Positions 49,881-62,540 of a DNA stretch of 64,000 nt are shown in pieces (the stretch's first letter is position 1; every line of letters begins with the position of its first letter). Origin of the DNA: Pipra filicauda (lineage: Eukaryota > Chordata > Aves > Passeriformes > Pipridae). Where the stretch lies: NCBI RefSeq assembly GCF_003945595.2, contig NW_024103729.1:230950-294949 (forward strand), given 5' to 3'. The position numbers and the translations under genes were made by a program. A model generated the notes under the pieces. It did no database searches. It had not been told where the DNA came from and saw only the letters and a list, made by a program, of their open reading frames with translations.

Positions 49881-52800
49881 AACTTCAGTGAAACCAGATG
49901 CCAGCGTCTAAATTAATACTAGTGTTTTGCAGATTCTATTACCATTAAAGCATCGAATTAATTAAGTTCTGCGGCTTTCTTTAAGTCGAATGTTATCGCT
50001 TTACTTCCATTGATGGGAGGCGGGTCAGCGCTCTTAGGCACAGTGATCAGATACTTTCCAGAAGTTTATCTGTACATCAGAACACGTTCTGAACTCATTC
50101 CAGGAACACTCCGCTTCTCATTCGTGAAGCCTTCAAGCTTTGGAGGGTACAGTATAAATAGAGCGGACTAGTCTTTATCTGCAGCAGAGCAGACCCCAGC
50201 CCTCCCAAACTGGCCATTTGAAGGAGGTTTTGGATTTTTTTTTTTTTTTAGAGGCTCTTTCCCATAACCCCGCCCCGTCACAGCTAGGTAAAGTCAACAG
50301 GCAGGGTCTAAATTACAAATGTTTCAATGGGAGAGGGATTGGCTGGGGACCTCTCTCGTTCATCTCCTTGCAAACAAAAAAATAAAAAGTTTCCTGGAGC
50401 ACAGGAAAGTCCTGATGACCTTACAATTCCCCCCGCACATTAAAACAGTGGTTGCACGGCTGCCTGCCTGAGAAGAAAAAGCAATAGACTTCAGAGGAAA
50501 TTGAAACAGGGACATTTCTACTGAGAAAGGAGTTGGTCTGGTACATCTTTTGGATCAGATCAAGACAAGTGGGTTTGATTTTGCTTGGCTTTACAGGGAA
50601 CACGGGAAAGAGAAAACCGCACCAAAGTGGGGCCCAGGACTTCAAAAGTGAGCAGCTGATGAGCCTTTCTCTCCGCGCCAGAGCGGTGCCTTACGTTAAG
50701 CAGAGAAGGCAGGTACAGCTGAGCCCTGCTCCTGGCTTTCACAGCACGTGGCAGCACCGGAGGAGGAGGTCTGTGAAGGGGCTGCGTACGTCTTTGCTAA
50801 AAGAAGAGCACTCACCCCCACCCATGTTCTCTGGAGCCACCAGCGGCCCCTGTGTCCCGACCCCTCTTCCGCCCCCTCCCGCGGAGCTTCAAAGATTGTC
50901 CTTCCGCACGGGTTTCCGCCGGCTCTGGCCACTGCTTGCTCTCCCTGAAATAGCAATCCCATCTGGCTCAGGGGGATCTCGCCGAGAGGTTTCCTCCTCC
51001 GAGAGGAGCTGCGCCCTGCACAGTGGCATTACAAGGGGAGAACAAACCAGCAAACAGCCAGAGCCCTTTAGGGGAGAAAAAGGCAGGTTAATAGAGGGGC
51101 AAAGGCAGGGTTTCTCTGGCTGATGGGGATCTCAAGGAGCGGGGCGGATTTTCAGCAGACTTTCAAGCAAACCACCAGAGCAAGGAGAAACTTGCTTCAG
51201 TAACGTTCAGTGCTGGGTAGCATCGCCTGAGCAGCAGGAATGAGCGCGGAGCAACTCAGCCTGTATTTCCCATGTGTTTAATCTCACGATTACCATTACC
51301 CCTGCGTGCCTTCCCTTGCACGTCCTCATTCGGTTAATAAAAGGAGAAGTAAAAAACAGAAGAGAACTGTCCCAAACGCCTTTGTAAAGCTGAGCTCATC
51401 CCTGGGTTGGTGTCAGGCACAGCGCTCCGCGTCGCGCTGCTCACCCGGGGCCGACCCTGTGCACCGCCTCTCACCTCCACCCCGACATTATGTCCGTCGC
51501 GACACGAATCGGGCCCCGCTAGCGCGACACACGCCTGAGAGTTCAGGGCGGGAGGTTGAAGGCTCCAGTCCAGAGAGATTCCGCCGACATCCTCGGAAGT
51601 GGGAAGGTTTTCTGTTTTCGCATGGCCAGATCAGGGGCTTTAGGCTCGGCCAAGCTCTCCAAGACCTTCTCGGGAATGCAAATATTTCAGTCTTTCCTAT
51701 GAGAAGAAAAAAACCCAAACAAACGCAAAACATACCCTGGCCGGGATAAGTCCCCGCGCGGGAGTTTGCTGACCCCGACCACTCCCTCCTCACCACCGCA
51801 TCCCTTCGCTCAGGGACATCGGAGAGCTCTGATGGTAAAAGGAGAAATTACTTCATTGCCAAGGGTCACATATATAGTAGCAGAGTGCTGTTAATATTTT
51901 CATTACACTAAAAAAATAACTCGATTGAAGGATACGGTTTATTGGAACAATGCGAGTGTATTTCAAAGAAATCAAATACCCAGAGTTACTCAATATTCAG
52001 ACACTCGAGGCTACAAAGCGAGGTGCAAACAAAGCCTTTTGCAGCAGAATAACAGTAATGTGCGGCACCCGAAGTAAGTCACTGCTGGGGAGCTGTGTCA
52101 GACACTACTAATTAACCTACTTTTCAACTGAGTTGATGTCAACTTTTTGTAAGCGAGGAGCGAGACGCGCTCCTCCTTGGATTTCATCCTCGCCCACCGC
52201 GATCCTTCGAGGCCTCCCGATGCCCCGCGGAAGCTGCGGGCACCCCGAGCGGGGCGGTGCTTCTGCTCGATGTCTCTGGCCCCGGCGGGGAGACCTCTCT
52301 GTGCTCTGAGACTGAGCAGCATCAGTCAGACAAGAGAGGCGGTTTGACTTGATTTTCCGTGGGGTTTGGACCGCGCTGCGCAGCACTGCTTGCAATTGCT
52401 CCAAACCCCAGGAGTGACCTTCTGCACTCTCGGCGTTACAGGGCAGTGGGCAGCCGTGAACAACTGGGGGCAGTCCCCCCTAGCCCTCGGACTTTCAATA
52501 AAGAAGCCATTCTCCGCTTAGGAAAGCAGCCCCTTACTAGGGAGATGTAACACGCTGTTATTTTAGCAAATTCATCAGAGCAGGAAGACAAAGCTAAATT
52601 TACCTCTACACACCCAGGGGCACCTTTGAGGGTTTCTTTAGCTCAAAACCACGAAAATCTCCTAAATAGTGCCTACAGTACCACCCCCCTTCCCTCCCAA
52701 ACCAAAACGCCTAAATTTCTCATGCAGCCACAAATAAAGAGGAAGACCTAGCCTTTCTCTTTACTATGTCTTTCCTAAAGCAGCAGCAAAACAAACTGTC

Positions 52801-53180
52801 CTACCTCACCTGAACCTACATAGCCCCTTAACTAGGTACAGACTTGTGTCAATTTATATCACCTGTGGATCTGGCCCATGGTTATATATATCAGAGAGTG
52901 TTACTCGTTTTCTTTTGAATGTTCCTGCTAAGGGAGAGAAGGAGAGCTGGAAGGTTGCTGGTAGGTAATCTAGACCTGAGTTTTCTATGTAATGGAAAAT
53001 TAGGAAATTGGACAAGAAATCAGCAATTTTAATTGCGGCTTTAGGGCAAGATTTGTCAGGAAATATAGCACAGAAAAGGTTTAGTGTAGAGAGGACAAAG
53101 CTTAGAAGAACTGAGTATAGAAAAAGTTATTGGTGGGAAAAGGGCTGAACCAGGGCTGAATGTTTGCTTTCACCACAGTT
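49881..53180. other. Gene desert, right edge of the CpG-rich domain
   Basis: No gene recognised. GC-rich patches occur at 51410-51560 and 52170-52320; these are the last CG-dense segments of the window. The longer frames, for example around 50533-51123, are not family-like. Confidence 0.4.
50153..50160 (+). promoter_or_regulatory. TATA-box-like element in the desert
   Basis: TATAAATA followed by GAGCGG. A pyrimidine-rich start region would fall near 50185-50195, and a donor-like CTAG-GTAAAG occurs near 50285. It could start a noncoding RNA. A single TATA motif in 45 kb is weak evidence. Confidence 0.25.
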
Positions 53181-53189
53181 GGCAGCAGA

Positions 53190-53395
53190 AGAGAGTGAGC
53201 TTAAATCGTAGCAAAGGGGGTTTGAGGTAGAGGTAGGTCGAGGTCTCCAATTGCAAATGTAGCTGAGTGTTGGAATCGACTTAGGGAGCTTTTGGAGTCT
53301 CTATCCATAGTAGAGAAGCCAGACTAGCCCCTGCTAGGGATGACATGAGTGTGGGGATCCCACCTTGAGGCAGGAGAGTAATTCTTCAGTCTCTC
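53190..53395 (+). mobile_element. Old CR1 LINE fragment (3' region)
   Basis: Highly diverged match to the CR1 3' region as I remember it. The elements appear in the right order: AGCAAAGGGGGTTTGAGG, then GTTGGAATCGACTTAGGGAG, then TTTTGGAGTCTCTATCC, then TGCTAGGGATGACATGAG and CCTTGAGGCAGGAGAG. Non-autonomous and 5'-truncated. The boundaries are approximate. Confidence 0.65.
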
Positions 53396-53399
53396 TAGC

Positions 53400-56300
53400 T
53401 ATAACCCATATATTTTAGGTAAGAGATATGACAGGTTTTGAACCCCCCCATCAAATAACTCAAACTTTTGTAGCATCACTATGTTAAAGGGGAAGAAGCT
53501 CAGAGTGTATACAACTGCTCTGACACTGCTCCCAGCAAGGGGGACTGGCTTTGAGCATACAAAGGCAGGCTTTGGCAGCAGAGGATTACTATTTTGTCAT
53601 ATTAATATAGTATTTTAGGTGTTTAAAGATGTACTTACCATATTAAGCAATAAAGGACAAGCCAAGGGAAAAGGTAAACTTTAAAACATGGGAGGACTGA
53701 GTACTGCAACTCCATCTAGGAGTTGGACTTGTGAGGTCTCCAGCTGTGTGCATCACTGAGATGGTTTTGGACCATGTGCTGAGGTGCAGGGACATCCTTA
53801 ACTTAAGAAACTTTTACTGTGCAGGTGACCACTTTTATAAAAGAAGCAAGAATCTGACTTTTGAAATCAGCGTGGGTGCTGACAGCCCTGAATGTCAATG
53901 TAAGTGGTTTTTTTTTAAATTTGAAATTTTCAGACCTCTAATTCTTCTGCCCACCAAGTCACTGGAAACAAAATCATCACGTGCCAAATGCTGAAAACTC
54001 AACTGATTTTACACCTGTATGCCTCTGAAATCAAACGAACAACTTTTTCTTAACGGAGGGCTGAGGAAAAACTCTTGGAGCTTGAGTTCTCAATGTATTG
54101 AGGGATGTGTGCAAGGAGTGGTGAAAAATATGGAGGGAGCTATTTGTAATGGAAAACAGAACAAAACTTTACAGTGCTCTTGCCTGGAATTTAGTTGTCA
54201 TCCGAGTGTTTCCCATGAAAAGTAACATTCTGGATATATCCACCTGGCAGTAATGGGTACAGCTTTAGAGTTTTAATTTTTTTCCCCTGTATATGAACCT
54301 GAAAACATTCTTTCTACTGGGGCACAAGCTGTTTGGTGAAGAACTCCCACTCTTTCCTCTGCTTTGATATAAGATTTTTTTTTTCATTTACTAACATACT
54401 TATGGAAATAATTTGCAAACATATTGTATCCTTTAAAGTTTGAGATATTATGCCATTTGTTCTTATGCTGACTCTTAAGTGAAGTCATTGTGGGGGTCCT
54501 GCTTAAACAGTGGATGTGAAGAAAGCTTCATGGATTTCATGGGTTAGTGGGTATGGATTTTGCTACAGCATTTCCTCTCCTGCCTGTACACAATTGTGCA
54601 TTAACTTTTCACTTTTCATTTAAAAGAAATGACAAAAACCTAAGTTTAGCATCCTCAGTCACAGAGATTACTATATAAAAATAGCTTCCAAACATAAACC
54701 AATGCATTATTGCTGTTTTGGTTTTGGGGGAAGCTGAAATAAACTGTTGGTATGAACAACCCCATGTATTTTAACCAGTTGTTAATTCAGACAGAGGCAA
54801 AAATTAGACTGGGAGGAATGCTGTATTAAATAAATACCATATGTGTGACTCATCAGCATGTTCTTTCTTTTCATGTTTATTTGTACCTAGGCTTCAAGAT
54901 CTGACATTTACCTTAAGCTACCAGGAAATGTCCATTTTTTAAAATAAATTTTTTAAAATGCACTGAAATTCAAGGATTTCAGTCCCAATTGCTCCATGAA
55001 AGCATCCAGGACACTAGCTACACGACAGAAAGAAAAAACTTTATATGTGATAATTTTATTTTGGAAAGTTTGCCATGCATCTGTTTTAAGAAGATAAACA
55101 CAAGCACATGAGCAGTGCAGCAATTACGATGCCAGACAGTCGTTTGTATTGAATAGGTCATTTAGAATGGAGTTCTGGCAAGTGTAAATGTCTGCTGTGC
55201 TGCTTACAGCTTCTCTTGGGCACAATAAGATTTGTGAAAGTGTTTTCTACTTGGTGTTTCTTGAACAAACATTTTCTTTGGAGTAGTCGGGGATCTGTGT
55301 CTTTTTCTTGTTTGTTCTCCCTGAGCACAAATGACAACATAATTATTGCATGCAAGGTAGTGGCGGTGTTGAGGGACTTTCAGCATATTTATGATTTTTA
55401 CTTTATTTTTTTCTCTTCTTCTGGCTAAAATTTTTCAGAAATGTATTAATTGTCTGTATAGCTCATATATAAACCCTACAATTTATGAAATTACTATTAT
55501 TATGGAGGATGGATAGTGATGTTTTTGCTTTCATACACCAAAAATTTATTTGTTCTCATGTTGATCTTATGAAGTCTCATAGCTTTCTGTCTAGGAAACA
55601 GACTTGCACTTTGGAGTTTGCCTGTATAGACACTCACAGGAAAGGACTTGGTTTTTAATTTTTTTTTTTGTTTGTTTATTTGTTTACTTGTTTTATTTGG
55701 TGGATAAGTACTCTTATAGGAAAATAGGAAAATCTACTGTGTTACTACTTGTACAAAAAATGGCAGATTAAAACACGATACAGGATGGTACTTTGTGCAA
55801 CTGAGAGTAGGATTTCTTAAGCTCTTTACCACCACCTATCATAAGTTATTTAATGAACTGTCTGAACATGTTCACTGTTGAAATCAAAAAAAAAATTAAT
55901 TGTGGGAACCTGAAGATGTACAAACAGGGGAAACTTCCCTTTTTTGGTTGATCTACAAATTGCGGAGAACTCTGAACTGTGCAGCAAGACCTCTGCTGCA
56001 GTGCAATGTGATCCTGAGGTGCTGCAGGAAGCTGAGGCAAAAGCCTTGGCTATATAGGTGGGATGGCTGATGGTGGCCTAAAACAGCTCTCCAGACCTAC
56101 TGAAAGAGAGGTGATAATCATGCCCAGTGCTTCTCATATTCTTTGAGCTGTGAGGGAGCAGGAGCATATGTCCAGCCTAGACAGCAAATGTTCCACTTCA
56201 TGCTCCCTGGCATCCTGTTTGCTGATTATTCAGAGAGCAAACATGACTGAGGCATGCCATGATTGAAAACAGTGGAAAGGAGATGGGAAAGGGCTTGTGT

Positions 56301-59300
56301 TTGAGCCTTACCCTGACACAGTCATGATGAGGGTCATGACATAGGCTGCAAGCTGGATCTTGGGCATGCTCCTAAGTCCCACAGACTGAAAGCAGCAGCT
56401 TGACCTTTCCAGGCTTTTCTCCTGACTCCAAGGTTGTGATACCCAGTTTGGTAAAGAACAGGTAACCTCTTTTGACAAATCACAGTATAGTTCAGAATTT
56501 AATGTCCTGGGATTGACAGCACTGGACAGTACTGTGGCAAAAAAATTCTAAAACCCCCAAACTAGCAGAATTCCTGGATCATCCACTTTTAGCCAATTTA
56601 AGCCAGGAGTTGTAGGAATTTGGCAGAGAACTTATTTTGATAATGATTGTCTCAGGTCCATGTACACCACAGATGTAACTAAAAGTAACCTTTGCAAATC
56701 CCAATACACAATTCCTACAGAATCTTGTGATGAGGTGCATTTGTATGGATGCTGATGTTTTTTTTGAGCTGCCATTGACTTCTGTGCCATGTGAAGCTGA
56801 GGTGGTCAGAAAAATGTAGTAGCTGGGACTTCTGATTCTGTTAAAGAGCTGATGATGGCTGGTGCAAACAGCCTTGCTGACACCTGCACTGTTAACCTTG
56901 TTCTGCAAGAGCTGGTTTACTTTGCTTTATGATCCACATCTTGAGACTGACCGTTCAAGTATTTACCATCAGTTAGGGAACTGCTGCTAGGTGAGGAGGG
57001 AAAATGACTGGCTGCTGCTTTGTAGAACACAACTTTGCTGATTGCTTCCTTGAAAAGCATTCCTTTAGCAGCTGTGGCACTGGGTACAATGGCTTAATTT
57101 CAAAGAAGCGAAATTGTTAGTAATGTAATGCCTGGGCATTTGACTGTTTTGTGGTGTTCTCTACAGCTCATACTAGCAGGTCTGTTCCTTACTGTTTGGG
57201 GCAGAGGACAAAGCAAAAGATCTCTTCCAAACAGCAGAGTCCTCCTAAAAGAATTTCACCTAAAAGAATTTCACATATATTGTCCGTTCAATGAATCTTT
57301 GCTTGACTTGTTCTTGTCCTACATTCAATACTTTTAGGGAGCGTGGAACGTGCCTTTGTTCTCTAGGAAAAGATTTTTTTTTTCTTTTTAAATTTCCCCT
57401 CCTATTGTTGCTTTTCTTAAACTCTAAATGTAATTTCCTGGTTACTGCGTCACCCTTGTCTTGCTTGGTATGCCCTGAAATGGACTTGTTTTGCTATGGT
57501 TTGCTATGGATTGTGAGTTTGATTTAGTTATTTTTGCTTTGGCTTGCATGTGTTTTTGAGTGTTATTGACCGTATCATTCATCCCATTACATCAGATACC
57601 AAACTTTTTTTCCTGAACATCAGCTAGATACAGAGTCAGCGAGCTAAATTTCTGGACCAAAGATTTCTGATATTTTAGGGATATTCATAGGCCTCTAATT
57701 TCAGATCACTGTCACACTGGTGAACAACAAGGACCTTGGCAGACTTCAGATTTATGTGTAGCAGGAAAAAAAATTGAGCCTCTAGATATGATATGTCTGG
57801 TCTAATTCTGGTATGGTCCAGTGAGCTGTGCAGTCTTCTGCTTGATTTACTTCAGTGTAAACAGTGTTTGATCTCTTCTCCCATATTGGTCTGGTGCCCC
57901 CTCCTTAAGTAAGGAAGTCAGGAGAAGTTTTGATCCTTATAGTCAGAGCAGTGGCCTGGCCTCCCACAACTTGTTTTATTTGAGGGACTCCCCAGCCAAA
58001 TCTCCTATGTTCAATTGGATGCTGCTGCTTCCAGGATGTGCTGTTCATGTTCACCCTGCTGTGCTGGCACTTCTCTGCATGTCTTTAGTATGTCTATCTT
58101 GTTATGAATACCCCAAGATATATGGGTAGCCTTTATCACAGTCTACTTGAATTCCTTCTTTATTTTTAGTGGATCACATAGATCTGATAAACAAATGTTT
58201 GTTTTCATCTAAATCATAGACCTGAATGCTTCTTTTGGCCTTTTGGCTGTGTGCTTGTTTGTGTGTGAGTTCTGCAAAAAATCAGTACGGCAGGAGGAAA
58301 ATACCTTTCAGATGTGCTTTCTCTGGAAAAAAAAAAAGAAAAAATTCTCATTATTTTCCAACATTATGCATAGTTATGGTATTCCGATTTAATTACATAC
58401 AGAATAAATATAACACAGACCCCAAACTGGTGAGATCAGCTTTCAATCACAGCAGGCCATAAGCTCTAGTAATTAACCATACCTCCACAAACCATCCCTG
58501 CTAATAAATCCAGGGAAAAAAGAACACAGCAGAGGAAAAAAAGGAGAAATGAAAAATACAAGATTTTATAGCAAAGGGCCAAACAGCACCCTGATGTATA
58601 CACAGTGCATCCCTCAGAAAACATATGGTGGTAAAGCATTTGTTTTCCAAGCTGAAATGCCTGAAGCTGGGGATCTGTAGGCGAGACAGGAGGTCTTTCT
58701 TTGAAATGAAGATGTGCTGGGGAGCTGAATAGGGAGGCTGTGGGGTGACTGAGCTCCCTGTCCCTTCACCCATCCACCCTGAGCCCCCGGGGGAGCGCAG
58801 AAGAGGGTGGGTACCGGGGATATAACCGGTGCTTTGTGCAGGAGCTGGCTCAAGGCAAGGCCTGTGGGAGCTGGCAGTACCACTGCAAAGCCTGAGTCAA
58901 GAGACTGAGAGTAAATATGGACTGTCCTCTCCCGTGTGGATTGGTTGGGCTTCCCATGGAACATCACTGTTGCTTTTCAATGGTGGTTAAAATTTCCCAC
59001 TCTACTTTTGATGTGGCACATGCAGCCTTCAAAAGTTCTCAAACTAGAGAAAAGGATATAAAGCAGGGAGTCATTCTTCAGTTAAAACCAAACAAAATTA
59101 AACAAATTCTAAATGAAACAATGGGAATTGTAGAAAGATCACCTGTTTCATTTCAGTCAGGCCCCCAGAGATATTAAACACACTTACTTCACAGACTTAA
59201 TTGCCTCAGGATGAGGCAATCCTGTATATCTTTTTTAGAACCATTAATAACCTACTTCACCTGATTGCAGCAAGTATTTTATTAGAGGATTTGTCAAATG

Positions 59301-60110
59301 GTAAATGCAAGGACTTTATGCACAGATAAACAACAAAAATTGACCAAATTTAGCCTCCACTTACAGCAAAAGCTCATTTTTATTTTAATCTTCCATTTAA
59401 TTTGAAACTTAATAGCTTTTCAAAAATTAAACCTACGTGATTTTCCTACAACACTTATTTTGATTAAGTCAAATATGCTCGTTTCTACAATGCTCAGTGC
59501 CTTGTTATGGAGCATTGTTGAATATGTGCTATTTTATATTTGCTCTTTTTATTCATTACATGGCAAGCAGAAATTCTTAAAAGACAATGAAAAGCTAACC
59601 ATCCACAATTTATGTTAGTCCTCAAATTTAGATATATTGATCCGCAAGCACAGAGTGCAGTGCTTCAGAAGAAGCCAAGGCATGCACACAATTGGAATTT
59701 CTCGTTACCTGGACTGCAGAAAAAGCCTGCAAATTTCAGGGTGTTCTGGTGACAAGATAAAACAATGCAATGGTGCTGCAAAAAATGAAGCTGCCATCCC
59801 AGTAGGATTAGATGTTTCTAGCAGGCAAGGTGTTTGTGAGCAAGGGGAGGTCGCTGCTGCGTGACATCCGACCCTGGTTGGCCATGCTGAGAGAGAGGGG
59901 GGCAAACTGGTGGGAATCCAGAGGACAACAGCAAACAAAAGCAGGAACTTAGCAAATTTCTCCTTCCGGGAAAGATTGCAATAATTTACTTTCTTTCATA
60001 TTAAAAGGAAGAGAATGAGGGGCCTCGTCTGTGCTTTGGGATGGAGAGGTAATAATGAAGAAAAGGGCATCCATTGTTTAATTCTGTGTAACTCTTTTCT
60101 AAATTGGCTG
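53400..60110. other. CpG-poor gene desert
   Basis: No gene recognised. CG dinucleotides are rare, unlike the DNA left of 52.5 kb. Open frames are short. Some stretches (about 56000-56500 and 57800-58100) have the mixed composition of degraded repeats, but I cannot assign a family. Confidence 0.45.
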
Positions 60111-60119
60111 ATATTTACA

Positions 60120-60275
60120 GGAAGGAAAGATTAGGTTGGATATTAAGGAACAATTTCTAGCTGCTGGGATGGTGAAACAGGGAACAGACTGTCAGGGTAC
60201 ATGTAGAAACCTCCCACATGGAAATCTGAAAATCTAAGTCAGACTCCTGCTGTTTGGAGGCTGTTTGGAGACAGG
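60120..60275 (+). mobile_element. Old CR1 LINE fragment
   Basis: The run GATTAGGTTGGATATTAAGG, then AACAATTTCTAG, then GATGGTGAAACAGGGAACAG follows the order of the CR1 3' region. It is diverged and truncated. The boundaries are approximate. Confidence 0.6.
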
Positions 60276-60279
60276 TCAT

Positions 60280-62460
60280 CCAGCTCCAGCTCTGGGGCTG
60301 GTCTGGTGCACTGCTCCTCAGCACCATTCCTGTGGCTCTGTCCTACAACAAGGTCAGGCAAACATATATGCAATACAGCTGAGAGACTTTGCTGTAAAAT
60401 AACAGGACTGTATCTGATCCTCAGTATCCAACACACATTTCTGGCTGGGAGTTAAGACATGGATGGAGAATAATGTCTGTCTCCCCCGCTCTACAGAGCT
60501 GATACATCTTCTGCTGAAGGTGCTTTTAACAGACTTTTCTATTATAAATTTACATTGCCAATTTTTCTTACATTTCTTAAAATAAACAAACCCATGGCTT
60601 TGGCACCACCTTCCTCAATTCTAAATATTCTTATCTAAAATACCACTATGATTTACTTTCTCACATCACTACCCTTTGCATGATCAGTCTGCATCCCTCA
60701 CAGAGCTCTGCAATCAGGAACTCCCTCTTTTGTCTTCTGATAGGGGGCATAGTGTGAAAAGTGGAAATCAAAAAGAGGATGCGATTAGGAAATAAAACTC
60801 TTGGACAACATGACATTGGCTCTTCTTAGTCTCATTATTTTGATTTTCAGTTGAAGTACACATTAATTAATTTTAAAAAATTATAAAATATAGGAACTTT
60901 CCTGTGCCTATTAAAATTGGTGTTCTGATATGCCTGCAGATTCACAGAGAACTTTCTTGTGTACATTCGAATGGGAGCTCAAGAAGAGGTTATTAAAAAG
61001 AAAGGAAATTACTGCAGAAAAAGTATTTCCTTATGAAATACATTATGACTTACTCTGCTGTCATTTACTGGTAATTTTAAGAACATTGTGAAAAATAAGG
61101 ACTGATTATGAATCCTGTGTTGGTGAAGATTAAAGATTCCCCTTAATTCCTGATGAATTATTCTAAAAGGAAAATACTGTGTCTCAGCAGTAGATTCTGG
61201 ATATCTGCTTGCTCTTTGGCAGGGGAAGGCAGAGACAGGGACTCTTCAGCCTCATGCTGTCTGTATTCTGGGGAGGGTGCACTGACAGTTCATCAGACAA
61301 GCTCACCCCTTTGACTAGCTGGCCAAAGGAGGAAGATATTTCCGTGTACAAAATGCCCTTTAGCCCTAAGCTTCTCCCAAAGCTTCTAAATTTCAATTAG
61401 AAACCTAACCTCAGGCACAATTAATGCATTTCTTTTTCAAATCAATCTTTATTGCATTAAAATGAGATGGGATATGTGCACTTACACATAAAAGGAACAT
61501 GATGGAGAAAAATCAACCTTTAATAATATTAGTGTATCATCAATCACAAACTTATTGGCATTCATTTTCAGTGATAAAAATTCAACTGATTCCAGTGCTC
61601 TTTACTAGTCAACAGAAGCCAACTAGGCACATCCTGCAGGTGGTCAGTTCTGCCCTGTCTTTCTTACAAATAGACTTGTGCCTTTATTTTCTCCAGTAGG
61701 TGTTCTTAACATTGAAGGACATTCACTCCCCCAAGAAGTGTCCTGTCATCCACACTCCCTGACTGACTTGGACTGCTTTTTGTTTCTTTTTTGCTTTCTA
61801 ACAGTTGTTCATGTTACTTTTTGACTGGTGACAGAGGATGGTGACTGCAAAAAGGATGGAGAACACAGTTCAGAAAGGTTTGTAGGTAGGCTGTTTGCAT
61901 GTGCTCTGCTCACCAGGCTTCCAACTCAACACCCCTTGGCAGGTTGGATTCGAACCTGATCTTTCTGGCTTTTAGTCTGAATGTCTTCTAGGATGTTACC
62001 TCCTAGGAACACCAAAAAGAGTCTTTCTTTAGCTGTTTGTTGCAATCAAGCTGCTGCAGTCACTGAATGTTGTGGAGTGCTCAAGCCTGGTTAACTGGTG
62101 CTCTGCAAATGCCATTCCTCCTCACAGGGAAAGGAATGACTGGTTTCAGAATGCGAGTGGTGCCAAAATGCTTGTCATTAGATGAAAGCAAAAGTAATTT
62201 ATTACTTTTTAAATTTTTTTAAAGGTAAGGAAAGAAAAATATGCAAGCTGGAATTTTTTATAGCAGCTTTGCAGAGGTTTTTATTATGGACATTTACATT
62301 CTGTTTAAGACTCATTTTAGGTGATTTATGTTCTGTTTCAGTCTTGGCCTAAGGTATCAGTAAGAAGCTTATAATTTTGCAGTGATCTGCAACTCTCTGG
62401 AGACTCAGATTTCTACTGGAACATTAGATTTGATAGAAAACAAGGTGTTTTCTGCACTTA
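60280..62460. other. CpG-poor gene desert
   Basis: No gene or clear repeat recognised. AT-rich, with scattered AT-only stretches near 60860-60895. Confidence 0.4.
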
Positions 62461-62464
62461 AGAC

Positions 62465-62540
62465 ACTGGATCATAAAAGTATAGGACTGGAGAAAACCTC
62501 CAGAGGTGAGCCAGTCAATCCTCATTTCCCAGCTATAGCT
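62465..62540 (-). mobile_element. Old CR1 LINE 3'-end fragment
   Basis: ATCATAAAAGTATAGGACTGGAG..., then CCTCCAGAGGTGAGCCAGTC resemble the complement of the CR1 3' end (ATAGAACTATAGGACTGGAA-type sequence in turtles and crocodilians). Short and diverged, so the call is moderate. Confidence 0.5.

Noticed and set aside
50533..51123. 196-codon plus-strand frame
   Set aside because: No recognisable domain or family, mixed composition, and no flanking splice or promoter support strong enough to call a gene.
61930..62015. tRNA-like sequence on the minus strand (GGTTCGAATCC, loop-like CTAAAAG)
   Set aside because: The arm pairs as CAGGTT/AACCTG with the wrong T-loop, and no acceptor stem or D arm fits. 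It is probably a chance B-box-like match.
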